From positions 868,001 through 932,000 of the forward strand of contig NZ_BSTJ01000003.1 of the NCBI RefSeq assembly GCF_030269445.1: DNA of 64,000 bases, in the 5' to 3' direction. Of the stretch, positions 16,295 through 24,064 are shown one piece after another. Every line of letters starts with the position of its first letter. The first letter of the stretch is position 1. Below the pieces are notes generated by a model that worked only from the letters and a program-made list of their open reading frames with translations, was not told the origin of the DNA and did not search any database. A program made the position numbers and the translations under genes. The DNA comes from Actinoallomurus iriomotensis. Lineage in GTDB: Bacteria > Actinomycetota > Actinomycetes > Streptosporangiales > Streptosporangiaceae.

Positions 16295-17158
16295 CTAGTC
16301 GACCTCGGCGCTGCCGCTGACGCGGAGTTTGCGGCGGGCGCGTTCGTAGAAGGTCGTGCCACCCAGGCGTACGACCTGGGCCGCCGCGGGCAGAGCGGTC
16401 ACGGCCAGCCGGTCGCCGGCCGCCATCTGGGCGACGACCGCACCGTCCACCTCCACGGCGAGATCGCCGGAGATCGGCAGGAGGTCCAGCGCGACGGCCT
16501 CGTCGGCCGACAGCATGATCGCCCGGTTGAACGCCGAGTGCGCCGCCGCCGGGATCACCAGGAAGCCCTCCACCGTCGGGGAGACGATCGGGCCACCGGC
16601 AGAGAAGCTGTAGGCGGTCGAACCGGTGGAGGTGGCCACGATGACCGCGTCCGCGGCGTACCGGACGAACGGCTCGCCGTCCACCGACACCGACAGCGCC
16701 GCGAGCCCGTCGCCCGGGATCCGTACCAGGGCGATGTCGTTGAACGCGGTCACGACGCGCCCGCCGGGCAGTTCGGCGCACACCGCCATGCGTGGCTCGA
16801 CCTGGTAGCGGTGGTCGTCGATCGCTGTCAGCGCGCCGGCCAGCCCGTCGACGTCGATCTCCGCGAGGAACCCCAGTTTGCCCAGGTTCACGCCGAGCAC
16901 CGGCGTGGACGGCCCCGCGGCCAGCCGCATGGTGCGCAGCATCGTCCCGTCACCACCCAGGCTGACGAGCAGATCGGCCCGCTCGATCATCTCCTCGGGC
17001 GGTACCGCCACCGCACTGCAGTCGATCCGGCCGATCTCCTCGGGCAGCCCGAGCACCGTCCCGCCCCGGCTCGAGGCCCACTTGAGGATCGCGTCGATGG
17101 CGACCTTCGAGTCGCGCTTCGGGTGCAACACCAACCCGAGCGTGTTCACCATGCCCAT
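16295..17158 (-). CDS. nadK: NAD kinase
   Basis: The 287-residue enzyme makes NADP from NAD and ATP (or polyphosphate). It has the GGDGT active-site loop (LLVSLGGDGTMLRTMR), VNLGKLGFLAEI, and the glycine-rich VATSTGSTAYSFSAGGPI motif with SPTVEGF. Length and motif order match actinobacterial NAD kinases. The start is ATG 17158 (MGMVNTLGLVLHPKRD), without an obvious ribosome site; a downstream ATG at 17152 is also possible. It stands alone here, not in the common tlyA-nadK-recN cluster. The region upstream contains dispersed element copy B. Confidence 0.95.
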   Translation of the reverse strand: MGMVNTLGLVLHPKRDSKVAIDAILKWASSRGGTVLGLPEEIGRIDCSAVAVPPEEMIERADLLVSLGGDGTMLRTMRLAAGPSTPVLGVNLGKLGFLAEIDVDGLAGALTAIDDHRYQVEPRMAVCAELPGGRVVTAFNDIALVRIPGDGLAALSVSVDGEPFVRYAADAVIVATSTGSTAYSFSAGGPIVSPTVEGFLVIPAAAHSAFNRAIMLSADEAVALDLLPISGDLAVEVDGAVVAQMAAGDRLAVTALPAAAQVVRLGGTTFYERARRKLRVSGSAEVD

Positions 17159-17221
17159 GCCGCAAACTGTACGAGCCACCGGACGCCCTCGGTACGGCGA
17201 GGCGGGCGCCGCGGGCGCCTT

Positions 17222-17338
17222 TGTCCACAGCCGCCATGGCGGGCTTCCCTCCGCGGATTCGAGCACTGGACAATAAGGGTGGGGTGGAGGCCCCCGGGCG
17301 GGAGGGCTCCAGGCGGGAGGGCTCCAGGCGGGAGGGCT
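17222..17338. repeat. dispersed element copy B with 15-bp tandem array
   Basis: On the plus strand TTGTCCACA (17221-17229) is followed 37 nt later by TGGACAAT, then GGTGGGGTGGAGGCCCCC, then a tandem array of GGCGGGAGGGCTCCA (17297-17311, 17312-17326, partial 17327-17338). Order and spacing match copies at 3378 and 26121-26200. Read as codons it gives LSTAAM...RALDNKGGVEAPGR, similar to the other two copies. It lies between the divergent nadK and TetR genes. Confidence 0.7.
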
Positions 17339-17424
17339 TCGCCGACCTGGGCCGGGGGTTCGGATGGCTTCGTAATATGGTCGCACCATCTGGCGGTACG
17401 GCGACCGCCGAGCGGGAGGGACAC

Positions 17425-18474
17425 GTGGCGCGGCTCACCAGGGTGGAGACTCAGGAGCGCAACCGCGCCAAGGTGCTGGCCGCCGCGCGGGAGGAGTTCG
17501 CCGAACGGGGCTACCGCGACGCCAAGGTCGACCGGATCGCCGAACGCGCCGAGCTCACCCGTGGCGCGGTCTACTCCAACTTTCCCGGCAAGCGGGCCCT
17601 CTACTTCGCCGTGCTGGCCGACGAGGCCGAGCGCGCGCCCCGGCCGGAGCAGCACGGCCGTACTCCGTCGGAGGCGCTCGGCGCGTTCGCCCGCGCCTGG
17701 CTCGCCCGGCTGCCGCTCGCCGGTGGCGAACCCGGCCGGCTCGGTCTCGAACTCCTGCCCGAGGTGATCACCGATGATCGGACCCGGCAGGCGTTCGCGC
17801 AGCTCACCCGCCTCGACGCGCTGCTGCTCGGCCTGGCGCTCGAAGGGGTGGACGGCAGGCGGCTCCGCATGGTCCGGGCCGCGGAGACGGCGCTGACCAC
17901 ACTGCACGGGGCCAGCCGCCTCGCCGCGGCGGCGCCCGGCTTCGTGGAGCCCTTCACCGTCGTCAGCGCCTGCGAGCGGCTGACCGACCTCGACCTCGGT
18001 GACGGCTGGCCGCCGGCGCATCTGCCGTACGTCCCCGACGCCCGCGCCGTCGACGAACCGTGGCCCGCTCCACCGGTGGTGGACGCCGTACGCGGCGAGG
18101 CCACCCGGCTCGACGGTGACGGCGTGGTGGCGATCCTCGGCCTCCACCGGCTGGAGGCCGCCGAGGAGGCCGTACGCGCCCTGCCTCCGGGTGAGACGGT
18201 CACCGTCGTCCTGGTCAGTGGCGATCCGGGCGAGTTCGCGCCGCTCGCCCGGCTCACCGTCGCCGACCTGTGCGGCTGTCTCCGTCAGGCGTTCCCGTCC
18301 GCGCCGGCGCTCCGGGTGGTGCACGACCCGGCGGGTACGGTCGCGGCCGCGGCCGGTGTCCCAGCGGTCAGCGACGTCACCGAGACCGCGATCCGCGTCC
18401 ACGCAGGCCGCGTCGTCGCCCGAGCCGACGCCCACGGCGCCTGCCACGCGGCCGCCTCGGCCCAGGCACACTGA
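17425..18474 (+). CDS. TetR-family regulator with a C-terminal thioredoxin/peroxiredoxin-like domain
   Basis: The product is 349 residues. Residues ~5-60 are a TetR helix-turn-helix (AAAREEFAERGYRDAKVDRI, AERAELTRGAVYSNFPGKRA). A ligand domain follows to about 200. Residues ~228-349 look like a redoxin fold: GDGVVAILGLHRLEAAEEAV, VTVVLVSGDPGEFAPLARLT, then RVVHDPAGTVAAAAGV, the last resembling the D-P-x-G-x-x-A-x-x-y-G-V turn of AhpC/BCP proteins. No CxxC or peroxidatic Cys is at the expected place, so this part is probably a sensor or scaffold. The start is GTG 17425, 4 nt after GAGGG. The target is unknown. Confidence 0.8.
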   Translation: MARLTRVETQERNRAKVLAAAREEFAERGYRDAKVDRIAERAELTRGAVYSNFPGKRALYFAVLADEAERAPRPEQHGRTPSEALGAFARAWLARLPLAGGEPGRLGLELLPEVITDDRTRQAFAQLTRLDALLLGLALEGVDGRRLRMVRAAETALTTLHGASRLAAAAPGFVEPFTVVSACERLTDLDLGDGWPPAHLPYVPDARAVDEPWPAPPVVDAVRGEATRLDGDGVVAILGLHRLEAAEEAVRALPPGETVTVVLVSGDPGEFAPLARLTVADLCGCLRQAFPSAPALRVVHDPAGTVAAAAGVPAVSDVTETAIRVHAGRVVARADAHGACHAAASAQAH

Positions 18475-18533
18475 CCTCCACCGACACCTCGACCCGGGCG
18501 CCGGCTCCGGACGAATCCACGATCCGCCGTCCT

Positions 18534-18556
18534 GTTTGGCGCTCCTCGAACGGGTA
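18534..18556 (+). promoter_or_regulatory. SigB-type promoter GTTT-N14-GGGTA
   Basis: GTTT (18534-18537), a 14-nt spacer and GGGTA (18552-18556) match the SigB/SigF consensus. It would transcribe the ADH pseudogene (18605) and perhaps the DUF2795 gene beyond it. Confidence 0.7.
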
Positions 18557-18604
18557 GGGCGAGCCCTCGGCACGAAACGCGATCCCGGTACGAGGGAGGA
18601 CGAC

Positions 18605-18783
18605 GTGAAGGGTCTGGTCTCCAACGATCCGCGGGACGTCAGCGTCGATGAGGTCCCGGACGCGGCCGTCGAACGGCCGACCGACGCGTCAGTCACGAGC
18701 TGCCCCTGGCCGAGGCACCGGACGCGTACCGGCACTTCGACGCACGCGACGACGCCTGGACCAAGGTCGTCGTCAAGCCGTGA
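18605..18783 (+). pseudogene. zinc alcohol dehydrogenase remnant (internal deletion)
   Basis: From GTG 18605 the frame reads VKGLVSNDPRDVSVDEVPDA and AVERPTDAS, the first ~29 residues of an MDR alcohol dehydrogenase. It then jumps, in the +1 frame, to HELPLAEAPDAYRHFDARDD and AWTKVVVKP with TGA at 18781-18783, the normal last ~30 residues. About 320 codons are missing and the two ends are out of frame. A good ribosome site (GAGGGAGGA) and a consensus SigB-type promoter still precede it, so the loss is probably recent. Confidence 0.85.
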
Positions 18784-18824
18784 GCACGGCACGGGTATGG
18801 CTGCGTTGTACGGAAGGAGAAGTC

Positions 18825-19232
18825 ATGGGCGACAAGAGCGATAAGCACGGTGCACGGCTCGACGACCAGCTCCGGCACGAGACCGAGGGCCTCGTGCGCG
18901 GCGGCGGTCCGACGCATGCCGAGCGAGGCAACGATCCCGAACCGGTGGAGACGGACGCGGGCCGGGATCCGACGGCGGCGAGTTCGTCGCGCACCGTGGG
19001 CGCCCCGCCGGGCATGTCCCCGGAGGACGTGGCGGCCCGGAGCGAGTTCGCCAAGGTCCTGGCCGGAGCGCGGTACCCGGCGACGCCGGACCAGCTGTCC
19101 GCCCACGTGGCGGACGAGGGCGCGCCGGACGTCGCGGTGAGGGCCCTCGGCGACCTGCCGAAGCGGCAGTACGACGGTCTCCCGGAAGTGATGGACGCGC
19201 TCGGGTACGGGCACGAGACCGAGAGGTTCTGA
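18825..19232 (+). CDS. DUF2795 domain protein
   Basis: The 135-residue product has a charged, low-complexity N-terminal half and a C-terminal DUF2795 domain: ARYPATPDQLSAHVADEGAP, then LGDLPKRQYDGLPEVMDALG. DUF2795 proteins are small, common in actinobacteria and without a known biochemical role. The ATG at 18825 follows GGAAGGAGAAGTC. It lies 41 bp after the ADH remnant and may now use that gene's promoter. A perfect hairpin terminator follows. Confidence 0.8.
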   Translation: MGDKSDKHGARLDDQLRHETEGLVRGGGPTHAERGNDPEPVETDAGRDPTAASSSRTVGAPPGMSPEDVAARSEFAKVLAGARYPATPDQLSAHVADEGAPDVAVRALGDLPKRQYDGLPEVMDALGYGHETERF

Positions 19233-19244
19233 GAGACGAAACGG

Positions 19245-19276
19245 GACGGGCCCGCCGCTGTCGCGGCGGGCCCGTC
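19245..19276. terminator. 14-bp perfect hairpin, bidirectional terminator
   Basis: GACGGGCCCGCCGC (19245-19258) pairs exactly with GCGGCGGGCCCGTC (19263-19276) around a 4-nt loop, between the convergent DUF2795 and protease genes. Confidence 0.85.
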
Positions 19277-19291
19277 CGTCGGGAGTGGGGG

Positions 19292-20488
19292 TCAGAAGGC
19301 TCCGGTGCCGTTCGGCGTGCCGAGGCCGGTCGGGCCGTCCCAGCCGGTGCCCGCGTGGCACCACTTGGTGGTGGAGCAGCTGCCGTTGCTGCCCGAGGTC
19401 ACGTCGAACAGCGACGAGGAGTGGGTGTACGGGTAGTTGTTGTCGATGCTCGCCGCGTTGGCGGCCAGGCCGTACACGCCCGCGATGACCGGTGCGGCGA
19501 CGCTGGTGCCGCCGAAGACCATCCAGCCACTCTGGCCCTGGTAGGCGGTGCTGTCGTAGACGGCGACGCCGGTGGCCGGGTCGGCCACCGCGGAGACGTC
19601 AGCGACGGCGCGGCGGGAGCAGCCGGTGAGGCCGGACTGGCCGCTCAGCGCGGTGTTGTAGCTGGAGCAGCCGCTGCCCGCGCCGCTCCAGGCGGTCTCG
19701 GTCCAGCCGCGGCTGTTGCTCGCGGACCTGAGCGAGGTGCCGCCGACGGCGGTCACGTAGTGGGAGGACGCCGGGTACTCCACGCCGTAGCCGGAGTCAC
19801 CGGAGCTGACCGTGATGGCCTTGCCCGGGTGGTTGTAGTACGAGCCGTAGCTGGAGTCGGAGGCGTCGGAGCCGCCGTAGCTGTTGCTGATGACGTTGGC
19901 GAGCCGCGCCGCGGTGTTCTCCGCGGTGCCCAGGTTGGCGAAGGACGCGGAGGTCGCCTCGACCAGGACGATCTTGCAGTTCGGGCAGACCGCGGAGACC
20001 ATGTCGAGGTCCAGGGAGATCTCCTGCGCCCAGCCGCCGTCGGTGGCCGGGTAGGACGACGTGCCGCCGGTCTGGTTGACCTTCTTGAAGCAGCCGTTCG
20101 CGGTCGTGCAGGCCGGCAGCCCGTACTGGCTGCGGTAGACGCCGAGGTCGGCCTCTGCGGTCGGCGCGTTGTAGGCGTCGACGATCGCGACCGTCTGGCC
20201 GGAACCGGCGCTGGAGGACGGCAGCTTGTAGGCGCTCTGCAGGTTGGCGGGCGAGAGGCCCGAGGGCGCGGCGAGCGCGGCGCGGAGGGCCGTCTCGCTC
20301 GTGGCCACGTCGTTGCGTACCAGGGCGTCGCAGTTCGCGACGCCGGCCCGCGCCGTCGCGCATGAGTGGTGGAAGGAGTGGGAGACGGGCGGCGCCGCCT
20401 GGGGCGTGGCGTTGGCCGCCGAGGACAGGAAGGGGACCAGGGCGAGAACCAGTCCGCCCAGGATGGTCCCGGTCACGCGTCGTCGCAT
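19292..20488 (-). CDS. secreted S53 (sedolisin-like) serine-carboxyl peptidase
   Basis: This 398-residue exported protein has a signal peptide (MRRRVTGTILGGLVLALVPF to about residue 28). The catalytic pieces are visible: GGWAQEISLDLDM (~157) supplies Glu and Asp, SSGDSGYGVEYPASS gives the oxyanion Asp region, and GGTSVAAPVIAGVYGL (~328) carries the Ser. It has a short pro-region beginning HSFHHSCATARAG rather than the long Pro_kuma domain. Sedolisins cleave proteins, often at acidic pH. It is probably a secreted scavenging protease. The upstream 120 bp is AT-rich and should hold the promoter. Confidence 0.88.
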   Translation of the reverse strand: MRRRVTGTILGGLVLALVPFLSSAANATPQAAPPVSHSFHHSCATARAGVANCDALVRNDVATSETALRAALAAPSGLSPANLQSAYKLPSSSAGSGQTVAIVDAYNAPTAEADLGVYRSQYGLPACTTANGCFKKVNQTGGTSSYPATDGGWAQEISLDLDMVSAVCPNCKIVLVEATSASFANLGTAENTAARLANVISNSYGGSDASDSSYGSYYNHPGKAITVSSGDSGYGVEYPASSHYVTAVGGTSLRSASNSRGWTETAWSGAGSGCSSYNTALSGQSGLTGCSRRAVADVSAVADPATGVAVYDSTAYQGQSGWMVFGGTSVAAPVIAGVYGLAANAASIDNNYPYTHSSSLFDVTSGSNGSCSTTKWCHAGTGWDGPTGLGTPNGTGAF

Positions 20489-20887
20489 GGGCTCTCCTCA
20501 GAGCTGGCGGGGGGAACGACGTGCGAATCCTGACATATAAGTCATCGCGACATGAAGCACTGAATCAGCGGCGAAATTTCGGCATGATCAACACTTCTGT
20601 CAGAAGGCAGTCGAGGCCGCCGACCATGGCGGATGAGTGAGGAGAGTCAAGAATCGGTAAAGTCGCCTGATGCGCGGCGGTGCCCGCCTCGGCTCGTCAG
20701 CGCGGCGTGGCAGGCGAAAGTCAGCCGTTGACGTCGCATGTCAAGGGAAATCAACGATCTTGTCGGACCACTGTCGGCCAGAGGCGGCGGACCGTGGGGC
20801 GGGTCCGCGCAGAAAACGAACCAGTCAGGAACAGGCCGAGGCCGCCCCCGCTCCGTGGGCGGCGGGGACGGCCCGGCGGTCGTCCGG
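20489..20887. other. intergenic region, AT-rich then GC-rich, no gene seen
   Basis: The left ~150 bp is unusually AT-rich for the window and presumably contains the protease promoter. The remainder, up to the DUF5709 stop, has no open frame with a ribosome site. A weak stem (CCCCGC with GGCGGGG near 20850-20870) may act as a terminator for the DUF5709 transcript. Confidence 0.45.
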
Positions 20888-21268
20888 TCAGCCTTCGCGC
20901 TCCACCCGCATCGCGGCCTCCTCCGCGGTGAAGCCACCCGAGTCCGGGCCGACGTCCTCGGCGATCTCCTCGCTCTCGGTGTCGTCTCGGACGCCTTCGT
21001 CCTGCTGCACCAGCCGGCCGGCGCCGCGCGGGGTCTCCGTGGCGCCGCCGGCTCCGACGTCGGGCTCCTCGCGGCTCAGCCGGCCGTCCAGCGACTCGCC
21101 CTCACGCTCTTCCTCGGCGGTCGTGCCGAAGTCCTCCAACGCCACGGGTTCGTCGCCGGGTACCGGCGCCTGCTGGGGATCCTCGGCCCACTGCTGCTGG
21201 GGATAACCGTCCTGCAGGTCCGGGATCCCCTCGTCCTCCAGCTCCGAACGCGGGTCACGGTTCGTCAT
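20888..21268 (-). CDS. DUF5709-like acidic protein
   Basis: The 126-residue acidic, Gly/Glu-rich protein starts MTNRDPRSELEDEGIPDLQD and contains ESLDGRLSREEPDVG and GGFTAEEAAMRVE, the pattern of actinobacterial DUF5709 proteins (role unknown). The ATG follows AGGAGG at 6 nt. It begins 11 nt after the LLM oxidoreductase stop on the same strand, so the two form an operon. Confidence 0.72.
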   Translation of the reverse strand: MTNRDPRSELEDEGIPDLQDGYPQQQWAEDPQQAPVPGDEPVALEDFGTTAEEEREGESLDGRLSREEPDVGAGGATETPRGAGRLVQQDEGVRDDTESEEIAEDVGPDSGGFTAEEAAMRVEREG

Positions 21269-21279
21269 ATCGGGCCTCC

Positions 21280-22245
21280 TCAAAGGGATCGCAGGGCCGG
21301 GAGGAGCTCGCGCTCCGCCCAGCCGATGAACTCGTCCTGATGGTCGGCGCCGATCTGGACGAGGGCGATCTCGTCGAAACCGGCGTCGACGAACGGCTTG
21401 ATCTTCCGGACGTGCTCGTCGACGTCCGGGCCGCACGGCAGCTGCTCGGCGACCTGTTCGGGCGTGACGAACTCCGTCGCGGCCTCGAAGGCCGGCGGGC
21501 CGACCAGGTCCGCGTTGACCTTCCAGCCGAGCCCGAACCACCGGAACTGCTCATGGGCGCGCTTCATCGCGGCGTCGCGGTCGGTGTCGTAGGCGACCGC
21601 GATCTGCCCGATGCGCGGCTTGCCGGCGCCGCCGGCCTCGTCGAACATCTCGCCGAGCTCCCGCTTGGGCTCCGTCGCGATCATGAGGTCGGCCTTCTCC
21701 CCGGCGAGGTGGCACGAGCTCTTGCCGGACACCGCGATACCGATCGGCACCCGGGTCTCCGGCAGGTCCCAGAGCCTGGCCTGCTCGACGTCGTAGTACT
21801 CGCCCCGGTAGCTCACCTCGTCGCCGTCGAACAGCTTGGAGATCACCTCGACCGCCTCGGTGAGCATCTCGTGGCGTACGCCGGCCAGGGGCCAGCCCTG
21901 CCCGACGACGTGCTCGTTGAGGTTCTCCCCCGCGCCGAGCCCGAGCCGGAACCGCCCGCCGGACAGGATCTGCACGGTCGCCGCCTTCTGGGCCACCACG
22001 GCCGGGTGGTAGCGGACGATCGGGCAGGTCACGAAGGTCATCAGCGGGATTCGCTCGGTGGCCTGGGCGGCCGCGCCCAGGATGGACCACGCGTATCCGG
22101 AGTGGCCCTGGGACCGCAGCCAGGGCTGATAGTGGTCACTGATCACCGAGAAGTCGAAACCGGCGCGCTCGGCCGCCTGGACGTCGCGTACCAGCTGGTC
22201 CGGGGGTGCCTGCTCGCACATCATCGTGTATCCGAAAGCCGTCAT
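21280..22245 (-). CDS. LLM-class F420-dependent oxidoreductase (F420_G6P family)
   Basis: The 321-residue TIM-barrel enzyme begins MTAFGYTMMCEQAPPDQLV and has DFSVISDHYQPWLRSQGHSG and LGLGAGENLNEHVVGQGWP, both typical of the F420-dependent glucose-6-phosphate-dehydrogenase-like branch of the luciferase family (TIGR03557 type). These enzymes use reduced or oxidised deazaflavin F420 on mostly unknown substrates. An ATG at 22245 lies after GGAGAGGAACACC-like sequence. A GGGTA (minus, 22298-22302) upstream lacks a clear -35 partner. The F420 requirement itself is inferred from the family. Confidence 0.85.
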   Translation of the reverse strand: MTAFGYTMMCEQAPPDQLVRDVQAAERAGFDFSVISDHYQPWLRSQGHSGYAWSILGAAAQATERIPLMTFVTCPIVRYHPAVVAQKAATVQILSGGRFRLGLGAGENLNEHVVGQGWPLAGVRHEMLTEAVEVISKLFDGDEVSYRGEYYDVEQARLWDLPETRVPIGIAVSGKSSCHLAGEKADLMIATEPKRELGEMFDEAGGAGKPRIGQIAVAYDTDRDAAMKRAHEQFRWFGLGWKVNADLVGPPAFEAATEFVTPEQVAEQLPCGPDVDEHVRKIKPFVDAGFDEIALVQIGADHQDEFIGWAERELLPALRSL

Positions 22246-22327
22246 CTCGGTGTTCCTCTCCCTCCTCCGTACGGGCGCCCGCCGGTACGGCGAGCCCTAC
22301 CCGGGCACGCCTCACGCATTCGAGGCG

Positions 22328-22618
22328 TCAGGGCCGGGTCCGTACCTTCAGGCGGCGGCGCCGGCGGGCCCTGAGCAGAGACTGCCGCTGCTGCTCGGTG
22401 CGCCCGCCCCAGATGCCGTCCTTGATGCGGTTGGTCAGGGCGTAGCGGAGGCACTCGGCCTGGACCTGGCATCCGTCGCAGATGGCGCGGGCCCGGTCGG
22501 CGCTCGCCTCGCTCGAGCTGATCGGGAAGAAGAGTTCCGGATCCTCGTCCTGGCAGGCTCCCTCGGTCATCCAGGGGGCCGGGGCCATGTCGATGAGCGT
22601 GGTGGTCATGATTTCCAT
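22328..22618 (-). CDS. WhiB-family iron-sulfur transcriptional regulator
   Basis: The 96-residue protein has four conserved cysteines (GACQDEDPELFFP, then AICDGCQVQAECLRYAL) that bind [4Fe-4S] and the beta-turn GIWGGRTEQQR, followed by a basic tail RARRRRRLKVRTRP for DNA contact. WhiB proteins work with the primary sigma factor to control development, redox or nitrosative responses. ATG 22618 and ATG 22609 (MTTTLIDMAP) are alternative starts. The subgroup (WhiB1-7) cannot be fixed, though the short form resembles WhiB/WblA-E. Confidence 0.93.
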   Translation of the reverse strand: MEIMTTTLIDMAPAPWMTEGACQDEDPELFFPISSSEASADRARAICDGCQVQAECLRYALTNRIKDGIWGGRTEQQRQSLLRARRRRRLKVRTRP

Positions 22619-22667
22619 CTCTCGGGGAAGTTTCGCGGGCGTACCCGCTCGAGCGGTGGTGCGCGGA

Positions 22668-23357
22668 TCAGACCGGAGCCTGGTCGGGCTCGCGCAGGGC
22701 CTCAGTGGCCGGTTCGGACGGCGCGGGAAGCGCCCGGAGCGTCGGACGGGCGCGCAGGCACCGCCACATCTCCTCGGCGTACGGCAGCGCGCCGAAGAGC
22801 ACCAGGGCGGCGATCAGCCCGGTCCGGGTGGAGCGGGACAGCGGATCGTGCCGTTTGAGCCGCAGCCGGAAGCGCGGCGCACGCCGGTCGCCGCCGACGA
22901 GGGCACGCGCCTGGTCCCAGTGCAGCGCGGTCAGGAACCCGGTCGCCATCAGCGGGACGACCTCGAGCAGGCTGTGGAGGTGCTGCTCGATCGGGGTGAC
23001 CCTGCGGCGTTCCTCGGCGTAGGCCTGATCCCAGTAGGCGGTGGCGCCGTGCAGGCCGAGCGCCCCGGCCGAGGCCAGCAGCACTCCGGCGTTGACCTCG
23101 CAGAACAGTCCCAGCATCACGGGGACGCCGGTCTCGGTCATCATCAGCAGGTGGATGGCCGACTCACGGGGACCGGCGGTCGTCTCGATGTGGGTCTGCC
23201 GGTGGCGGTACCAGTCGGCCAGCCCCGCGCCGAGCCAGAGCGGCATGACTCCGCCGAGCAGCAGCCGGCGGGTGGCGGTCTCCACGCCCAGCGTCCGCCG
23301 TACGTCGCCGGGCCCGTGCGTCACCGCGGCGGCCAGCCGGCGCGGGGACGGCCTCAT
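22668..23357 (-). CDS. hypothetical multi-pass membrane protein with conserved histidines
   Basis: The product is 229 residues with about four or five hydrophobic segments (LLLGGVMPLWLGAGLADWYR, HLLMMTETGVPVMLGLFCEV, GVLLASAGALGLHG, LIAALVLFGALPYAEEMW). Its His-rich turns, DWYRHRQTHIE and TPIEQHLHSLLEV, could bind metal. I do not recognise a named family. It sits upstream of the WhiB gene on the same strand, about 50 bp apart, so the two may be cotranscribed. The last 25 residues are Pro/Ala-rich. Confidence 0.65.
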   Translation of the reverse strand: MRPSPRRLAAAVTHGPGDVRRTLGVETATRRLLLGGVMPLWLGAGLADWYRHRQTHIETTAGPRESAIHLLMMTETGVPVMLGLFCEVNAGVLLASAGALGLHGATAYWDQAYAEERRRVTPIEQHLHSLLEVVPLMATGFLTALHWDQARALVGGDRRAPRFRLRLKRHDPLSRSTRTGLIAALVLFGALPYAEEMWRCLRARPTLRALPAPSEPATEALREPDQAPV

Positions 23358-23426
23358 CGGTGCGTTCCCTTCGTTGAGGAAGGCAGACCGTCCCGCTGCG
23401 GGGACGGCCTCGCCTACCGGTGTGGA

Positions 23427-23888
23427 TCAGGGCTCCGGGCGATCGACGTTCCCCCGCCAGGCGCCGGTCTCGCGGCCCCGGCTCTCGATGAACTCCTTGA
23501 ACCGCTTGAGGTCGGACTTGGCCCGCCTCTTGAGCAGCCCCGCCTTGTCCGCGACGTTCTCCAGGAACCCCTCGGGGTCGACGTCCATCTGCGTGGTGAC
23601 GCGCGTCGTGTTCGGGCCCGTACGGTGGAACGTGACGACGCCGGCGTGCTCCGGCCCCTCGGTGGAGTGCCAGGCCACCCGCTCGTCGGGGATCTGCTCG
23701 GTGATCTGCGCGTCGAACTCACGGGTCACCCCGGCCATCTTGACGCGCCAGTGCGTCATCGTGTCCGTGACCTGGTTGACCTCTTCGACGCCCTCCATGA
23801 ACTCGGGGAACTCCGCGAACTGAGTCCACTGGTTGTAGACGGTATGGATCGGTACGTTGACGTCCACACTTTCGGTAACGGTACTCAT
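23427..23888 (-). CDS. SRPBCC (polyketide cyclase/dehydrase-like) protein
   Basis: The 153-residue helix-grip protein starts MSTVTESVDVNVPIHTVYNQ and has the SRPBCC pattern WTQFAEFPEFMEGVEEV, WRVKMAGVTREFDAQI, RVAWHSTEGPEHAGVVTFH and TTRVTTQMDVDPEGF. The fold binds hydrophobic ligands; in actinomycetes such small members are often stress-induced and of unknown ligand. The ATG follows TGGAGGTACACG. A consensus GTTT-N15-GGGTA lies 42 bp upstream. Confidence 0.85.
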   Translation of the reverse strand: MSTVTESVDVNVPIHTVYNQWTQFAEFPEFMEGVEEVNQVTDTMTHWRVKMAGVTREFDAQITEQIPDERVAWHSTEGPEHAGVVTFHRTGPNTTRVTTQMDVDPEGFLENVADKAGLLKRRAKSDLKRFKEFIESRGRETGAWRGNVDRPEP

Positions 23889-23929
23889 CGTGTACCTCCA
23901 CTCTTCGTGTTCGGGTACATGGCTCGCGC

Positions 23930-23953
23930 TACCCGGCCTCGTCTGGGGCAAAC
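23930..23953 (-). promoter_or_regulatory. SigB-type promoter GTTT-N15-GGGTA for the SRPBCC gene
   Basis: On the minus strand GTTT (23950-23953), a 15-nt spacer and GGGTA (23930-23934) match the SigB/SigF consensus, 42 bp before the ATG at 23888. Confidence 0.72.
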
Positions 23954-24064
23954 AGGGCGTCCCGAAATCCCTCCTAGATCGACGAAAGCGCCCGTGACCA
24001 GGCCTTTCACCACAGGCGCCGCCGCCGCTGAATCAACACGCGCGCGAGGGGGTAGGGCGGGCGC

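Noticed and set aside
16124-17767. 547-codon plus-strand frame over nadK
   Set aside because: It is antisense to nadK and runs into the TetR gene in the wrong frame; no domain is visible.
19292-20488. Classification of the secreted protease as S8 subtilisin
   Set aside because: The Glu-Asp pair before the middle and the GGTSVAAP serine fit S53 better; the S8 Asp/His order is not seen.
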